Shown here piece by piece: positions 63,481-64,000 of a DNA stretch of 64,000 nt. The stretch lies in contig OW818641.1 in the NCBI GenBank assembly GCA_942492925.1, positions 372,001-436,000 on the forward strand, written 5' to 3'. Numbering within the stretch: the stretch's first letter is position 1; each line of letters opens with the position of its first letter. The stretch is from QZKY01 sp942492925. GTDB lineage: Bacteria; Pseudomonadota; Gammaproteobacteria; Burkholderiales; Burkholderiaceae_D. The notes under the pieces are model-generated. The model was not told where the DNA came from. It did not search any database and saw only the letters and a program-made list of their open reading frames with translations. A program made the translations under genes and the position numbers.

Positions 63481-63528
63481 GTAGGTGTATTCCTCCCCCC
63501 TTGCGGGACAACTTTCGCGTAGCGATAA

Positions 63529-63584
63529 GTTGCGACGCAGGCTAACATGAGCGTAGCGAACGTTAAGCGAAGCGGCCGGAGTCA
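63529..63584 (+). repeat. Dispersed palindromic repeat, copy 4
   Basis: Same family as at 11401, 17762 and 17921: GTTGCGACGCAGGCTAAC, the dyad around GAGCGTAGCGAACGTTAAG, ending in CGGCCGGAGTCA. Confidence 0.72.
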
Positions 63585-63663
63585 AAAAGGTTGGGGTGAG
63601 GGGGCGCTCAGTCGAAATACGCGCAGCAGTTGATCAAGCTTGCCGGGGGTAGCCCGGCGGCTA

Positions 63664-63695
63664 CCCACCTTTTTTGTGTCGCCAAAAAAGGTGGG
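63664..63695. repeat. Perfect 12-bp hairpin CCCACCTTTTTT / AAAAAAGGTGGG
   Basis: CCCACCTTTTTT (63664-63675) and its exact complement (63684-63695) around an 8-nt loop (GTGTCGCC), followed by a partial second repeat GGCCAAAAAAGGCGGCC. It may act as a bidirectional terminator or belong to a larger intergenic repeat. Confidence 0.65.
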
Positions 63696-63920
63696 CCAAA
63701 AAAGGCGGCCGCGAGACGCGCCCTTCGGGGCTTCGCCAGCTGCCAGTGCAGCAAAAGCGGGACGCAAAAAAACTCGCTTCGCTCAAACAGTTTTTGCGTC
63801 TATTCCGCTTTTGCCTTCTGACAGCGGCAGCGTCTAAGCGGAGGGATACGATGAGTGAAAGTTAGTGGCGGGATTTTTGATGAGCGCCGTGAAAAAATCG
63901 AAGTCACCATCGAATGCCGA

Positions 63921-64000
63921 TTAGTTACTCATGTCGCATTCCAGCTTCAGCTCACCGTCCTTCCCGTAATAGACGCTCAATCCAGTTGACGTTGAATCCT
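63921..64000 (-). CDS. Possible gene 3' end, cut by window edge
   Basis: An open minus-strand frame enters from the right edge and stops at TAA 63921-63923, reading STGLSVYYGKDGELKLECDMSN. Only 25 codons are visible, too few to identify. The frame is the only open one of the three on this strand at the edge. Confidence 0.35.
   Translation of the reverse strand, partial: DSTSTGLSVYYGKDGELKLECDMSN

Larger units (their letters stand above)
63481..63920. other. Intergenic region with repeat and hairpin, no gene seen
   Basis: About 440 bp between the reductase gene and the start of the partial gene at the window edge. It holds repeat copy 4 (63529-63584) and the strong hairpin at 63664-63695, then A- and C-rich sequence. 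Short plus-strand frames across 63630-63865 look like read-through of repeat DNA rather than genes. Confidence 0.6.

Noticed and set aside
63630..63865. Overlapping short plus-strand frames reading AKKGGPKKAA-like peptides
   Set aside because: They lie in a hairpin-rich intergenic repeat and have no start signals; read as repeat DNA.

Overview
The window is a chromosomal stretch of a betaproteobacterium, most likely of the order Burkholderiales and plausibly close to Oxalobacteraceae. This is an inference from gene content and order: hslV-hslU, pilT-pilU, pilS-pilR beside a PP0621-type gene, and lysine/alanine-rich histone-H1-like and SWIB proteins. Coding density is high and almost every gene is a recognisable housekeeping gene. 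No rRNA, tRNA, CRISPR array, transposase or integrase was recognised.

Layout. 1-8.5 kb holds the end of a sensor histidine kinase, a YecA-like SEC-C protein, the stress kinase srkA, waaA, a small exported Lys/Ala protein, a MoeB/ThiF enzyme, ctpA, envC and gpmA. 8.6-15.7 kb holds rhodanese-grxC-secB-SH3-gpsA, then hslVU (minus strand) and rep. 15.7-24.3 kb holds small proteins (slyX, DUF2288, an orphan lipoprotein), gapA and tkt, rsmE, yaeQ and prfC. 24.3-33.9 kb holds glnE, the giant yhdP, a nitrilase-family amidase, pyrE and xth. 33.9-39.1 kb is an accessory block of signalling genes. 39.1-45.2 kb holds a CNP1-like protein, rppH, proS, a lytic transglycosylase, a SWIB protein and ffh. 45.4-49.8 kb is a one-carbon/glyoxylate set (fhs, ketopantoate-reductase family, class V aminotransferase). 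49.9-54.5 kb holds an Atm1-type ABC exporter, an H1-like protein, yggT, yggU and ampD. 54.5-60.4 kb is type IV pilus control (pilR, pilS, pilU, pilT). 60.4-63.5 kb holds yggS, proC, a PagL-like lipid A deacylase and a tartronate-semialdehyde-reductase-like enzyme.

The most interesting region is 33.8-39.1 kb. Downstream of intact xth lie a membrane diguanylate cyclase, then a V4R sensor protein translationally coupled to a HAMP-like/PAS/GGDEF cyclase. Each of these two modules ends in a decayed copy of the 3' end of xth (about 35951-36069 and 38998-39121), each giving a different C-terminus. This is the expected footprint of two successive insertions at the 3' end of xth, each bringing a replacement tail. 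The cargo is c-di-GMP signalling, and no integrase remains in view.

Other structure outside ordinary genes: a 167-bp tandem duplication carrying the gapA 3' end, a repeat element and a terminator; a roughly 60-bp dispersed palindromic repeat family with four good copies; a 147-bp inverted-repeat element that supplies the last codons and stop of srkA; a cysteine/glycine tail on transketolase; and a structured, terminator-ended segment at 52.09-52.23 kb that may be a small RNA or leader.
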